From Cellulosimicrobium arenosum (GTDB taxonomy: Bacteria; Actinomycetota; Actinomycetes; Actinomycetales; Cellulomonadaceae): a DNA stretch of 64,000 nt. The stretch lies in contig NZ_JACYHB010000011.1 in the NCBI RefSeq assembly GCF_014837295.1, positions 91,232-155,231 of the forward strand, read 5' to 3'. The position numbers and the translations under genes were made by a program. Of the stretch, positions 18,984 through 26,813 are shown one piece after another. The first letter of the stretch is position 1. Each line of letters starts with the position of its first letter. The notes beneath the pieces were generated by a model. The model saw nothing but the letters and a program-made list of their open reading frames with translations, ran no database searches and was not told the DNA's origin.

Positions 18984-20246
18984 TCAGAGGCGCGCCGTGT
19001 GCTCGGCCGGCGCCGGCGCCGGCGCCGGCGGGAGCGGGAGCTCTGCGCCGGCGGTGGCGAACATGCGCTTCACGAGGGGGCGCAGGGCGCGGGACATCAT
19101 GACCCCGGTCGTCGCGCGCAGCACGGCGGCCTCTGCGCGGCTGCCCGGCACCATGCGCTTGATGCCGCCGCCCGGCACCTTCTTGCCCTGCTCGACGAAC
19201 GGTGCGACGTCGTCGGCGTAGCGTCGCGTCGCGCCCGTCAGGTCGTCCGGCGTCGCGGCGAGGTGCTCGGCGAGCAGGTACGCGCCGACGAGCGCCGTCG
19301 CCGTGCCCATGCCGGTCATCGGTGAGCCGCACGACGCGGCATCGCCGAGGAGGACGACGCGGCCCGCGACGACGTCGGGCACGTCGATCCGCACGAGCTC
19401 GTCGAAGTACAGGTCAGACGCCGTGGTCATCGCGTCGATGATCGTCCGCGCGTGCCAGCCTGCGTCCGCGATGCTGCGGCGGATCAGCGCCTCCTGCTTC
19501 GCTCGGTCACCGCGCAGCGCGGGGTCGTGGTCGACCCGCAGCGTGATGAGCGACTTCGACGTCGCGGGGTCGCGGTCGGGGCGGATCCCGAACGTCGCCC
19601 CCGGGACGAACCTCATGGCGAACCAGCCCGGCTCGACGTCGTCGGGCGTCGGCAGCGTGAAGAACGCGGCGTATCCCCCGAGGTACGTCGCGAACTGCTC
19701 CTCCGGGCCGAACGCGAGCCGGCGCGTCGCGGAGTGCACGCCGTCGGCGCCGACCACGAGGTCGAAGCGCGCGGGGTCGGCGTGCTCGAACGTCACGTCG
19801 ACGCCGTCGGCGTCCTGCGCCAGCGCGACGATGCGGTCGCCGAACCGCAGGTCGAGCAGCCCGGGCGCAGCCTCGCCCGCGGCCGCGAGCTCGTCGAGGA
19901 GCACGCCGCTGAGGTCGCCGCGCGCGATCTCGACCTCGGCCACGGCACCCTCGCCGTCGAAGTCCGCCATCGACATCCGGCCGAAGACCTGGCCGCGCGC
20001 GTCGACGTACGCGAGGCCCAGCTCGTGCACCTGGTGACGCTCGATGCCGGGCATCAGGCCCATGCGGGCGGCGACCTCGCGGCTCGCACCACGAAGGTCG
20101 ACCGACTGGCCGCCGGGACGCGGTGCGGCGGCGCGCTCGACGACGGTGGTGCGGATGCCGTGCCGGACGAGCTGGAGCGCGAGCCCGAGACCGGCGATCC
20201 CTCCGCCGGAGACGAGGACGTGCGGGGTGGTGTCGATGCTGGTCAT
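18984..20246 (-). CDS. FAD-dependent aromatic/polyketide monooxygenase-like oxidoreductase
   Basis: 420 residues from the ATG at 20246, preceded by GGAGGG at 8 bases. The N-terminal dinucleotide-binding motif is GGGIAGLGLA (~12-21), with GADGVHS in the middle and a second FAD motif, GDAASCGSPMTGMG, in place of the more common GDAAHxxxPxxGxG. This is the PHBH/UbiH/TetX-like class of flavin monooxygenases, which hydroxylate aromatic or polyketide substrates with NAD(P)H and O2. The C-terminus ends in an Ala-Pro tract (APAPAPAP) encoded by a GC repeat. It is divergent from a TetR gene with shared operator-like dyads, so it is likely induced by a small ligand; TetX-like drug inactivation is possible but unproven. 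Confidence 0.8.
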   Translation of the reverse strand: MTSIDTTPHVLVSGGGIAGLGLALQLVRHGIRTTVVERAAAPRPGGQSVDLRGASREVAARMGLMPGIERHQVHELGLAYVDARGQVFGRMSMADFDGEGAVAEVEIARGDLSGVLLDELAAAGEAAPGLLDLRFGDRIVALAQDADGVDVTFEHADPARFDLVVGADGVHSATRRLAFGPEEQFATYLGGYAAFFTLPTPDDVEPGWFAMRFVPGATFGIRPDRDPATSKSLITLRVDHDPALRGDRAKQEALIRRSIADAGWHARTIIDAMTTASDLYFDELVRIDVPDVVAGRVVLLGDAASCGSPMTGMGTATALVGAYLLAEHLAATPDDLTGATRRYADDVAPFVEQGKKVPGGGIKRMVPGSRAEAAVLRATTGVMMSRALRPLVKRMFATAGAELPLPPAPAPAPAEHTARL

Positions 20247-20264
20247 GTCGGGTGCCCTCCGTTG

Positions 20265-20313
20265 AGACGATCGTCTTGGACATATGTCTAACACAGGTCT
20301 GAGACGCTTGTCT
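20265..20313. promoter_or_regulatory. Three TetR-type operator dyads
   Basis: Three copies of RGAC-N4-GTCT: AGACGATCGTCT (20265-20276, perfect palindrome), GGACATATGTCT (20278-20289) and AGACGCTTGTCT (20302-20313). They lie in the 102-bp divergent region between the monooxygenase and the TetR gene, placed to control both promoters. Confidence 0.7.
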
Positions 20314-20348
20314 AGCACGTTTGTCCTAGGTCGTGCGACGATGGCGTC

Positions 20349-20930
20349 ATGGGCAATCGCGAAGACCTTCTCGCCGGTGCGCGTCAGGTGATCCTCGAGC
20401 GCGGGGTGGCCAGGGCCACCGCCCGCGACATCGCATCCACGGCGGGGGTGAGCCTGGCCGCGATCGGCTACCACTTCGGCTCGAAGGAGAAGCTCATCAC
20501 CGCGGCGCTCGTCGAGTCGCTGGGGGGCGGCGTCGGTGACGCGATGGAGTCCGTCGTGCAGGAGACCGCGTCGCTGCCGCTCATCGACGGATTCGCCGCG
20601 CTGTGGAACCGCATGCCGGAGGTCTTCGCCGAGAACAGGGAGGCGCTGCTCGCGAGCCTCGAGAACGCCGTGCGCGTCCTGCGCGACAGCGAGGCCGGCC
20701 GGGAGATGGCCGAGGCGACGAGCCACGGCTACCTCGGGACCCTGGAGCATCTGCGCGCGGCCCGACCCGAGCTCGACGAGGCGGACCTCGAGGCGGTCGC
20801 CAAGCTCGACTTCGTGCTAGTGCAGAGCCTCGGCATGCTCTGGCTGCTGAACCCGGACGCCGTACCGAGCGGTGACGACCTCGCCCGCGCCGTCGCCGTG
20901 ATCGCGACGACCCCGGCCGCCACACCGTAG
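20349..20930 (+). CDS. TetR/AcrR-family transcriptional regulator
   Basis: 193 residues. The N-terminal TetR helix-turn-helix is clear (TARDIASTAGVSLAAIGYHF, residues ~24-43, then GSKEKL). The C-terminal ligand domain ends in a hydrophobic LVQSLGMLWLL helix. It is divergent from the FAD monooxygenase, with repeated dyads in between, so it most likely represses that gene and itself. The start was chosen at ATG 20349, which places the HTH at the normal distance from the N-terminus. Its stop codon abuts repeat element C. Confidence 0.9.
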   Translation: MGNREDLLAGARQVILERGVARATARDIASTAGVSLAAIGYHFGSKEKLITAALVESLGGGVGDAMESVVQETASLPLIDGFAALWNRMPEVFAENREALLASLENAVRVLRDSEAGREMAEATSHGYLGTLEHLRAARPELDEADLEAVAKLDFVLVQSLGMLWLLNPDAVPSGDDLARAVAVIATTPAATP

Positions 20931-20974
20931 GACTGCGGTACTACTTCGCGGGACTGCGGTACTACTTCGCGGGG
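20931..20974. repeat. GTAGTACC direct-repeat element C
   Basis: Two direct copies of GGACTGCGGTACTACTTCGC, the second ending at 20970 in a G run. They lie between convergent tetR and the ABC ATPase gene. On the minus strand the ATPase reading frame ends at the AAG-TAG inside the copy at 20952-20971, so the repeat supplies its stop codon. Confidence 0.85.
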
Positions 20975-21891
20975 TTCGGGTCGGGATAGTCGGTCAGGGA
21001 GTAGGTGCGGCGGCGGCGGGACTCGGGGACGACGAGCGGGGTGCCGGTCACGGGGTCGTCGATGATCCGGCACGGCAGGCCGAACACGTCCTCGACGAGC
21101 TGCGCCGTCACGATGTCCGACGGCGCCCCCTCCGCCACGATCGCGCCGTCCTTCATCGCGATGAGGTGGGTCGCGTAGCGGCACGCGTGGTTGAGGTCGT
21201 GCAGGACGGCCACGAGCGTGTGGCCGCGCTCGTGGTGCAGGTCGGAGCACAGGTCGAGCAGCTCGACCTGGTGGGCGATGTCGAGGAACGTCGTGGGTTC
21301 GTCGAGTAGGAGGATCGGCGTCTCCTGCGCGAGGACCATCGCGACCCAGACGCGCTGGCGCTGGCCGCCGGAGAGCTCGTCGACGAGCCGGTCGGACAGG
21401 TCGGTCACCCCGGTGGCGGCCATGGCCTCGACGACGGCTGCCTCGTCGTCGGCCGACCACTGGCGCAGCAGGCTCTGGTGCGGGTAGCGCCCACGGGCGA
21501 CGAGGTCGACGACCGAGATCCCCTCGGGCGCGATCGACGACTGGGGGAGCAGCCCGAGCCGGCGCGCGACCTCCTTCGCCGGGATCGACGTGATCGCACG
21601 CCCGTCGAGCACGACCTGGCCCTGCGACGGCTTCAGCAGGCGCGAGAGCGCGCGCAGGAGGGTGGACTTGCCGCACGCGTTCGGTCCGACGATCACCGTG
21701 AACGAGCCGTCGGGGATCGAGACGTCCAGGTCGGCCGAGATGACCCGATCGTCGTAACCGATCGTGATCGCCTCGGTGTACAGGCGGTCGCCACCGAGAT
21801 GTACGTCGTCCGTGGTGCGCGACGGCGCGGCGCCCGACGACGCGGTGCGGGCCGGCGCATCCGTCGTGCCGGTGCGGTCGGTCGGGGTCAC
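20962..21891 (-). CDS. Iron-siderophore ABC transporter, ATP-binding protein (FepC-like)
   Basis: 309 residues from GTG 21891, chosen because GGAGGA lies 5 bases upstream. An ATG at 21963 overlapping the permease stop would add 24 Pro/Arg/Ser-rich residues. Walker A GPNACGKST, signature LSGGQRQR, Walker B ILLLDEPTTFLD and the switch His in VLHDLNHA are all present. The protein energises import through the two FecCD permeases encoded just upstream. The stop codon and C-terminal Lys come from repeat element C. No substrate-binding protein gene lies next to this operon. Confidence 0.9.
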   Translation of the reverse strand: MTPTDRTGTTDAPARTASSGAAPSRTTDDVHLGGDRLYTEAITIGYDDRVISADLDVSIPDGSFTVIVGPNACGKSTLLRALSRLLKPSQGQVVLDGRAITSIPAKEVARRLGLLPQSSIAPEGISVVDLVARGRYPHQSLLRQWSADDEAAVVEAMAATGVTDLSDRLVDELSGGQRQRVWVAMVLAQETPILLLDEPTTFLDIAHQVELLDLCSDLHHERGHTLVAVLHDLNHACRYATHLIAMKDGAIVAEGAPSDIVTAQLVEDVFGLPCRIIDDPVTGTPLVVPESRRRRTYSLTDYPDPNPAK

Positions 21892-21959
21892 GGGCGTCCT
21901 CCGAGGGTGCGGGTCAGGGGAGCGGGACGGGGGCGAGGCGGGGAGCCGGGGCAGGCGCG

Positions 21960-23033
21960 TCATCGGCGCGCCTCCCGGACGAGGAGCCAGATCAGGTACG
22001 CGCCGCCGACCACGACGGTCACGACACCCACCGGGAGCTGGGTCGGGGCGAACAACCGCTGCGCGACGAGGTCGCTCGCCGCCAGCAGGACCGCGCCCAT
22101 CGCGGCGGCGGGCAGCACCTGCACGCCGGCCCCCCGGGTGAGTCGGCGCGCGAGCTGCGGGGCAGCGAGCGCCACGAACGAGATCGGACCGGCCACGGCC
22201 GTCGCGACGGCCACGAGTGCGACACCGACGACGACGAGGGCCAGGCGCGTCCGCTCGGCGTGCAGACCGAGGGCGGTCGCGGCGTCGTCCCCCAGCTCGA
22301 GCAGGTGCATGCGCGGCGCGAGCGCGGCCATGGGGACCAGCAGCACGACGACGAGGACGGTCGCGGGGCCCGCCTGCGCCCACGACGTCCCGTTGAGCGA
22401 CCCAGCACCCCACAGGGTCGCGGCCATCGCGGACTCCAGGTCCGCGGTCACGATGAGCCAGGCGTTGACCGCGGCGAGCATCGCGGAGATCGCGATGCCC
22501 ACGACGACGAACCGGAACCCCTGCACGCCGCGCCGGTAGGCGAGGAAGTACACGAGCACGGCCGACCCGATGCCGCCGACGAGCGCGCCGGCGGTCACGC
22601 CCCCGTACCCGCCGCCGATCACCATGAGGACCACGAGCGCGCCGGTGTACGCGCCGGTGTTGAAGCCGATGATGTCGGGGCTGCCGAGCGGGTTGCGGGT
22701 GATGGACTGGAAGATCGCGCCGCTCGCGCCGAGCGCGACGCCCACGACGAGCGCGAGCAGCGCGCGCGGGAGGCGCCACTCGACGACGATCGTGCGCACG
22801 GGCCCGTCCTCGACGCCGGTGAGCGCTCCGAGCACCTGCCCGACGCTCAGCGGGTAGTCCCCGGTGGTCAGCGCGACCACCGTCACACCGAGAGCGACGA
22901 CGAGCAGCGCGAGGCACACGACCACGGTGCGCAGGTCGATCCGCCCGCTGAGCGTCCCGCCGCGGCTGCGCACGACGCGGACGGCACGCCCGAGACGGAC
23001 GTCGGGCGGCGTCGGGCGCGTCGGCGCGCTCAC
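21960..23033 (-). CDS. FecCD-family iron-siderophore permease, second subunit
   Basis: 357 residues, GTG start at 23033 overlapping the upstream permease stop (GTGA). Many hydrophobic segments and the family stretch GASGAIFQSITRNPLGSPDIIGF near the N-terminal third identify a FecCD/BtuC-type permease, along with LPVGVVTVVVGGAYLIWLL at the C-terminus. It pairs with the neighbouring permease to form the membrane channel. The ATPase gene follows immediately. Confidence 0.92.
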   Translation of the reverse strand: MSAPTRPTPPDVRLGRAVRVVRSRGGTLSGRIDLRTVVVCLALLVVALGVTVVALTTGDYPLSVGQVLGALTGVEDGPVRTIVVEWRLPRALLALVVGVALGASGAIFQSITRNPLGSPDIIGFNTGAYTGALVVLMVIGGGYGGVTAGALVGGIGSAVLVYFLAYRRGVQGFRFVVVGIAISAMLAAVNAWLIVTADLESAMAATLWGAGSLNGTSWAQAGPATVLVVVLLVPMAALAPRMHLLELGDDAATALGLHAERTRLALVVVGVALVAVATAVAGPISFVALAAPQLARRLTRGAGVQVLPAAAMGAVLLAASDLVAQRLFAPTQLPVGVVTVVVGGAYLIWLLVREARR

Positions 23034-24106
23034 AGGCCGCTCATCCGGGTCCGGCGCACGAGCGCGATGAGCACCGGCGCACCGACGAACGCCGTGATGA
23101 TGCCCACGGGCACCTCGCCCGGACGGGCCACGACGCGGCCGAGCACGTCCGACACCAGGACGAGGACCGCCCCGAGCAGCGCCGAGTACGGCACGATCCA
23201 GCGCTGCACGGGTCCCACGGTCCACCGTGCGACGTGCGGGACCATGAGCCCGACGAACGCGACGGGCCCGGCGCCGGCCGTGGCCGCGCCGCACATCAGC
23301 GTGATGGCGACGCCCACGAGCAGGCGGGTGCGCCCGACGTGCGCGCCGAGGGACGCGGCGAGGTCGTCGCCGAGCGCGACGGCGTCGAGCGGCCGCGAGA
23401 TCAGGAGCGCGAGGAGGAGCCCGCAGAGGATGAAGGGAGCGACGTCGCCCACGGTCGCCGGCGTCGCACCGGCGATCGACCCCGAGCCCCAGGCGCCCGA
23501 GGTGCCGCCCCACGCGCGCAGCCGGTCGAACGCGCTCGGGTCGAGCAGCGTCACGCCGAGCGTGAGGCCACCGAGGAACGCGCCGAGCGCGATCCCCGCG
23601 AGGGTGAGACGCACCGGCGTCGCTCCGCCGCGGCCCTGCGACCCGACGAGGTAGACCGCCACCGTCGCGACGATCGCGCCGGCGAACGCGAACCACACGA
23701 ACGTCGACGCCTGCGTCGCCCCGAGCAGCGCGACGGAGAGCACGACCCCGAACCCTGCACCGGCGTTCACGCCGAGGATGCCCGGGTCGGCGAGCGGGTT
23801 GCGCGTCATGCCCTGGATGAGCGCACCCGAGACACCGAGCGCGGCGCCCACGAGCAGGCCCAGCAGCGTGCGGGGCACGCGCAGGTCGTGCACGACGACG
23901 TGGTCCGCGCTGCCGTCGTACGCGGTGAGCGCGTCCACGACCGTGCCGAGCGGGATCTGCTTGGACCCGACCGCGAGGCTGAGAGCGACCGCGGCGACCA
24001 CGACCACCAGGGCGACGAGCAGCCCGAGCGAACGCCCACCGAAGGTGTGGACGAGCCCGGGGCGCCGGTCGGCGCGCGCCGGGGCGGCGGGGGTCGTGGT
24101 GCTCAT
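23030..24106 (-). CDS. FecCD-family iron-siderophore permease, first subunit
   Basis: 358 residues from ATG 24106. The typical stretch GVSGALIQGMTRNPLADPGILG marks a BtuC/FecCD permease, and the C-terminal PVGIITAFVGAPVLIAL is also conserved. It is the first gene of a three-gene operon. A DtxR/IdeR-like box lies 30 bp upstream, so expression should rise when iron is scarce. The ribosome-binding site is weak (GAAGAG). Confidence 0.92.
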   Translation of the reverse strand: MSTTTPAAPARADRRPGLVHTFGGRSLGLLVALVVVVAAVALSLAVGSKQIPLGTVVDALTAYDGSADHVVVHDLRVPRTLLGLLVGAALGVSGALIQGMTRNPLADPGILGVNAGAGFGVVLSVALLGATQASTFVWFAFAGAIVATVAVYLVGSQGRGGATPVRLTLAGIALGAFLGGLTLGVTLLDPSAFDRLRAWGGTSGAWGSGSIAGATPATVGDVAPFILCGLLLALLISRPLDAVALGDDLAASLGAHVGRTRLLVGVAITLMCGAATAGAGPVAFVGLMVPHVARWTVGPVQRWIVPYSALLGAVLVLVSDVLGRVVARPGEVPVGIITAFVGAPVLIALVRRTRMSGL

Positions 24107-24135
24107 GGGGAGTGCTCTTCGAGGAGGAGGTGAGG

Positions 24136-24154
24136 CGAGGTAACCCTCACCTTA
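24136..24154. promoter_or_regulatory. DtxR/IdeR-like iron box
   Basis: Read on the minus strand, TAAGGTGAGGGTTACCTCG matches the DtxR/IdeR consensus TWAGGTWAGSCTWACCTWA at 15 of 19 positions. It sits between the divergent siderophore permease gene and idi, so repression by Fe-loaded DtxR is expected for the transporter and possibly for idi. Confidence 0.75.
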
Positions 24155-24185
24155 GTTCACGCGGTGGTGTGCAAGAGTGGCCCGC

Positions 24186-24782
24186 ATGACTTCTCACGTC
24201 CCCGTCGCGGCAGACCACGTCGTCACCGTCGACGACGACGGCCACCGCACCGGCACGTTCGAACGGTCCGCCGTCCACACCGCCGAGACCCCGCTGCACC
24301 TCGCGTTCTCCTGCTACGTGGTCGACGACACCGGCCGCCTCCTCGTCACGCGCCGCGCACTCGCCAAGCGCACGTGGCCCGGCGTGTGGACCAACTCGTT
24401 CTGCGGCCACCCGCGCTGGACCGAGACCACCGAGGAGTCGATCGCGCGCCACGCGCAGCACGAGCTCGGGTTCGAGGTCACCGATCTCGAGGTCGCCGTC
24501 CCCGGGTTCCGGTACCGCGCGGTCGACGCGTCCGGCGTCGTGGAGAACGAGATCTGCCCCGTCTACACGGGGCGCGCGGTCGGCGACGTCGCCGCGAACC
24601 CGGACGAGGTCATGGAGCACGCCTGGGTCGACCCGCACGACGCCGCACGCGCCGTCGTCGCCACGCCCTGGGCGTTCAGCCCGTGGATGGTGCTGCAGAT
24701 CGCGGCGCTCGCGGGCGCGACCGGACCAGCCGGTGGCCCGACGGCGCACCTCGTGACCGCGTTCGGCCCCGACTCGGCCTGA
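24186..24782 (+). CDS. idi: Isopentenyl-diphosphate delta-isomerase, type I
   Basis: 198 residues from ATG 24186; an in-frame GTG at 24177 would add three residues. It has the Nudix-like type I fold with the catalytic Cys (C73 in NSFCGHPR) and the metal-binding E120/E122 in ENEICPVY. It interconverts IPP and DMAPP for isoprenoid synthesis in the cytoplasm. It stands alone, divergent from the iron transporter. Confidence 0.93.
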   Translation: MTSHVPVAADHVVTVDDDGHRTGTFERSAVHTAETPLHLAFSCYVVDDTGRLLVTRRALAKRTWPGVWTNSFCGHPRWTETTEESIARHAQHELGFEVTDLEVAVPGFRYRAVDASGVVENEICPVYTGRAVGDVAANPDEVMEHAWVDPHDAARAVVATPWAFSPWMVLQIAALAGATGPAGGPTAHLVTAFGPDSA

Positions 24783-24821
24783 CGCCTCCGCTGCGCAGCT
24801 CCACGCACTGGATCCGGGCGA

Positions 24822-25559
24822 TCACCGGAGGTACGGCCGAAGCCCAGGAAGCTGGACGAGGACGTCTTCGGGCCGGCCTGAGAGCACGGTCGCGGGCAGC
24901 GCGCGGGCGGCGACCCCCGCCGCGCCCGGTGCGCCCGCACGGTCGAGCGCTCTGTCGAGCGCCTGCACCAGGGCGTCCGGGTGCCGTTTGGTCGCGAACC
25001 ACCGCAGGGCGGCGCGCCGCGGCGGCTGGGCCGCGCGGCCCTCGGGGGCGCCGGGTCGCGGGGGCGCCGCGACAGAGGGCTGCTGGACGAAGACGACCGC
25101 GTAGCGGGACCACAGCGCACCTCGACCCGTCGCGGAGACGCCGTTGGTCGCGGTCATGCGGGGGATGCGCGTGAACCTGTCCACGGCGTCGACGGAGCGC
25201 GCGTCGACCTCTGCGTAGGTGACGGCGGACGGGTGCAGGAACGGCGCGAACGACCCGACGAGGATGCCGCCCTGGAGCACCAGCAGCTTCTCCGAGCCGA
25301 TGAACCAGAGGACGAGAGCGGCCAGCACCGCCCAGATCGGTGCCACCACGAGGGCGTCGACCAGGTCGCCGTTGCCCAGGACGATCCCGGTCGCAAACAC
25401 CAGGATCACCCCGGCGGTCACCAGGTAGGCACCCGCAGGCGGAGTGTTCGACTCGACGTGGAGCAGACCGCCGAGCTCGGGGTGGCGGGCGACGGTCGCA
25501 CGGATCTTGCGCGTGACCCGGCCGCCGGTCGGAGCGCCCGTGGACGCACCGGAGATCAC
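24822..25559 (-). CDS. Membrane protein of unknown function
   Basis: 245 residues from GTG 25559. Two hydrophobic segments lie at ~46-62 and ~70-88, followed by a soluble region with a PH-like feel (GSEKLLVLQGGILVG...FTRIPRMTATNGV) and a Pro/Ala-rich linker near 170-185. I do not recognise a named family. There is no good ribosome-binding site before the GTG. Instead a 14-codon ORF with an ideal site ends in a GTGA overlap with it, so translation is probably coupled, or the true N-terminus is disrupted by a frameshift. Convergent with idi. Confidence 0.65.
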   Translation of the reverse strand: MISGASTGAPTGGRVTRKIRATVARHPELGGLLHVESNTPPAGAYLVTAGVILVFATGIVLGNGDLVDALVVAPIWAVLAALVLWFIGSEKLLVLQGGILVGSFAPFLHPSAVTYAEVDARSVDAVDRFTRIPRMTATNGVSATGRGALWSRYAVVFVQQPSVAAPPRPGAPEGRAAQPPRRAALRWFATKRHPDALVQALDRALDRAGAPGAAGVAARALPATVLSGRPEDVLVQLPGLRPYLR

Positions 25560-25600
25560 GTGCGCTGCCCGGGAAGGTCGGCGCCCCGGCGGTCAACCAT
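25556..25600 (-). CDS. 14-residue upstream ORF coupled to the membrane protein
   Basis: MVDRRGADLPGQRT, with AAGGAGACGAC directly before its ATG (25600), by far the best Shine-Dalgarno nearby. Its TGA overlaps the next GTG by 4 bp. It is either a leader peptide or the separated N-terminus of the same protein after a -1 frameshift. Confidence 0.4.
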   Translation of the reverse strand: MVDRRGADLPGQRT

Positions 25601-25700
25601 GTCGTCTCCTTCTCCGGTCCACGGGTCCGACGGTCGGGACCGTCGTGCGGTGCAGCAGGTGCACCGGGAGACTATCCGGTCGGCAGGGCACAATCGGACC

Positions 25701-26516
25701 ATGCCCGATGCCGTCCCCGCGCACCGCCCGGTGCCCCCCGCCGACGCCTCGTTCGAGGAGCACGTCGAGTGGGCGCGGACGGTGCCCGTCGTCGGGTCGG
25801 ACCTCTCGCCGGTCGACGGCCACGTCGTCGAGGAGGAGCTGCCCTGGAACTACGAGCGGCTCGCGCGCGAGCTGGTCGCGAGCGGCCGCGGGCCTGTGCT
25901 GGACCTCGGGACGGGCGACGGCGAGATGCTCGCGTCCCTCGGCCCGTTCCCGCCGCGCTCGGCGGCCACGGAGGGCTGGGCGCCTCACCTGCCCGTGGCC
26001 CGACGCCGGCTGGAGCCGCTGGGGCTCGAGGTGCGGCCCGTCGGTGGTGAGGGGCTGCTGCCGTTCCTGGACGCGCAGTTCGCGGTCGTCCTGGACCGGC
26101 ACGAGGCGTTCGACCCCGACGAGGTGTGGCGGGTCCTCGAGCCCGGCGGGATCTTCCTCACGCAGCAGGTCGACACGCGCGACGGCACGCGGGTCAACGC
26201 CGCGCTCGGGGCGCGCATGCCGTGGGACCCGGACTCGGTGACGCTCGACGGCGCGGTCGAGGTGCTGCGCGAGGTGGGGTTCGTGGTCGACGTCGCGCGC
26301 GGGCACGACGGCGTGCGCCGGTTCCGCGACCTCGGTTCGCTGCTGTGGTACCTGCGGGCCCGCGCGTGGAAGGTGCCGGAGCTCGCGACGTCGTCGCCGG
26401 AGGCGGTCGCCCGGTACGAGGCCCCGCTGCGGGCGTTGCACCTGCACTTCGCGGGCGGGAACGAGTTCGTCGACGAGGCGCCGCGGTTCCTTGTCGTCGC
26501 ACGCAAGCCCTGGTAG
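25701..26516 (+). CDS. SAM-dependent methyltransferase-like protein
   Basis: 271 residues from ATG 25701. The class I methyltransferase glycine motif is visible as VLDLGTGDGEML (~67-78), followed by ATEGWAPHLPVARRRL and a later EPGGIFLTQQV strand typical of the fold. The substrate is unknown. No Shine-Dalgarno precedes the start; CACAAT six bases before the ATG could be a -10 box of a leaderless transcript. The protein may be a regulatory or rRNA-independent small-molecule methylase. Confidence 0.75.
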   Translation: MPDAVPAHRPVPPADASFEEHVEWARTVPVVGSDLSPVDGHVVEEELPWNYERLARELVASGRGPVLDLGTGDGEMLASLGPFPPRSAATEGWAPHLPVARRRLEPLGLEVRPVGGEGLLPFLDAQFAVVLDRHEAFDPDEVWRVLEPGGIFLTQQVDTRDGTRVNAALGARMPWDPDSVTLDGAVEVLREVGFVVDVARGHDGVRRFRDLGSLLWYLRARAWKVPELATSSPEAVARYEAPLRALHLHFAGGNEFVDEAPRFLVVARKPW

Positions 26517-26655
26517 CCCGGGCGTGGGAAGGCCCGCGGGCTGACACCCCGCCGTGCGGCAGGATGCCCGTCGTGCTGGACGAGTGCACGACACCCGCGG
26601 GCCCCGGTGGTCGCGTGGAACTTGCTCCGCGCGCCCGGTCCGTCAGTCGAATCGG

Positions 26656-26672
26656 GGCGCGCCTAGCGCGCC
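26656..26672. other. Short dyad in the 297-bp gap 26517-26813
   Basis: GGCGCGC-CTA-GCGCGCC is a perfect 7-bp dyad downstream of the methyltransferase gene. A second dyad TTCCTCC-GTC-GGAGGAA lies at 26778-26794, before the end of the convergent NmrA-like gene. Both may help termination; neither has a T tract. I see no gene in this gap. Confidence 0.4.
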
Positions 26673-26813
26673 ACCACCTCACGAGTCCGAAGAATATTCA
26701 CTTCCTGGACCACCTCCTTTCGCGTGTACGACGACGGTACGTCCGTCCCCGCCGATCGCGCCAGGGGTTTTCGCTGTTTCCTCCGTCGGAGGAACAGACC
26801 CCGGGTCTCGAGG

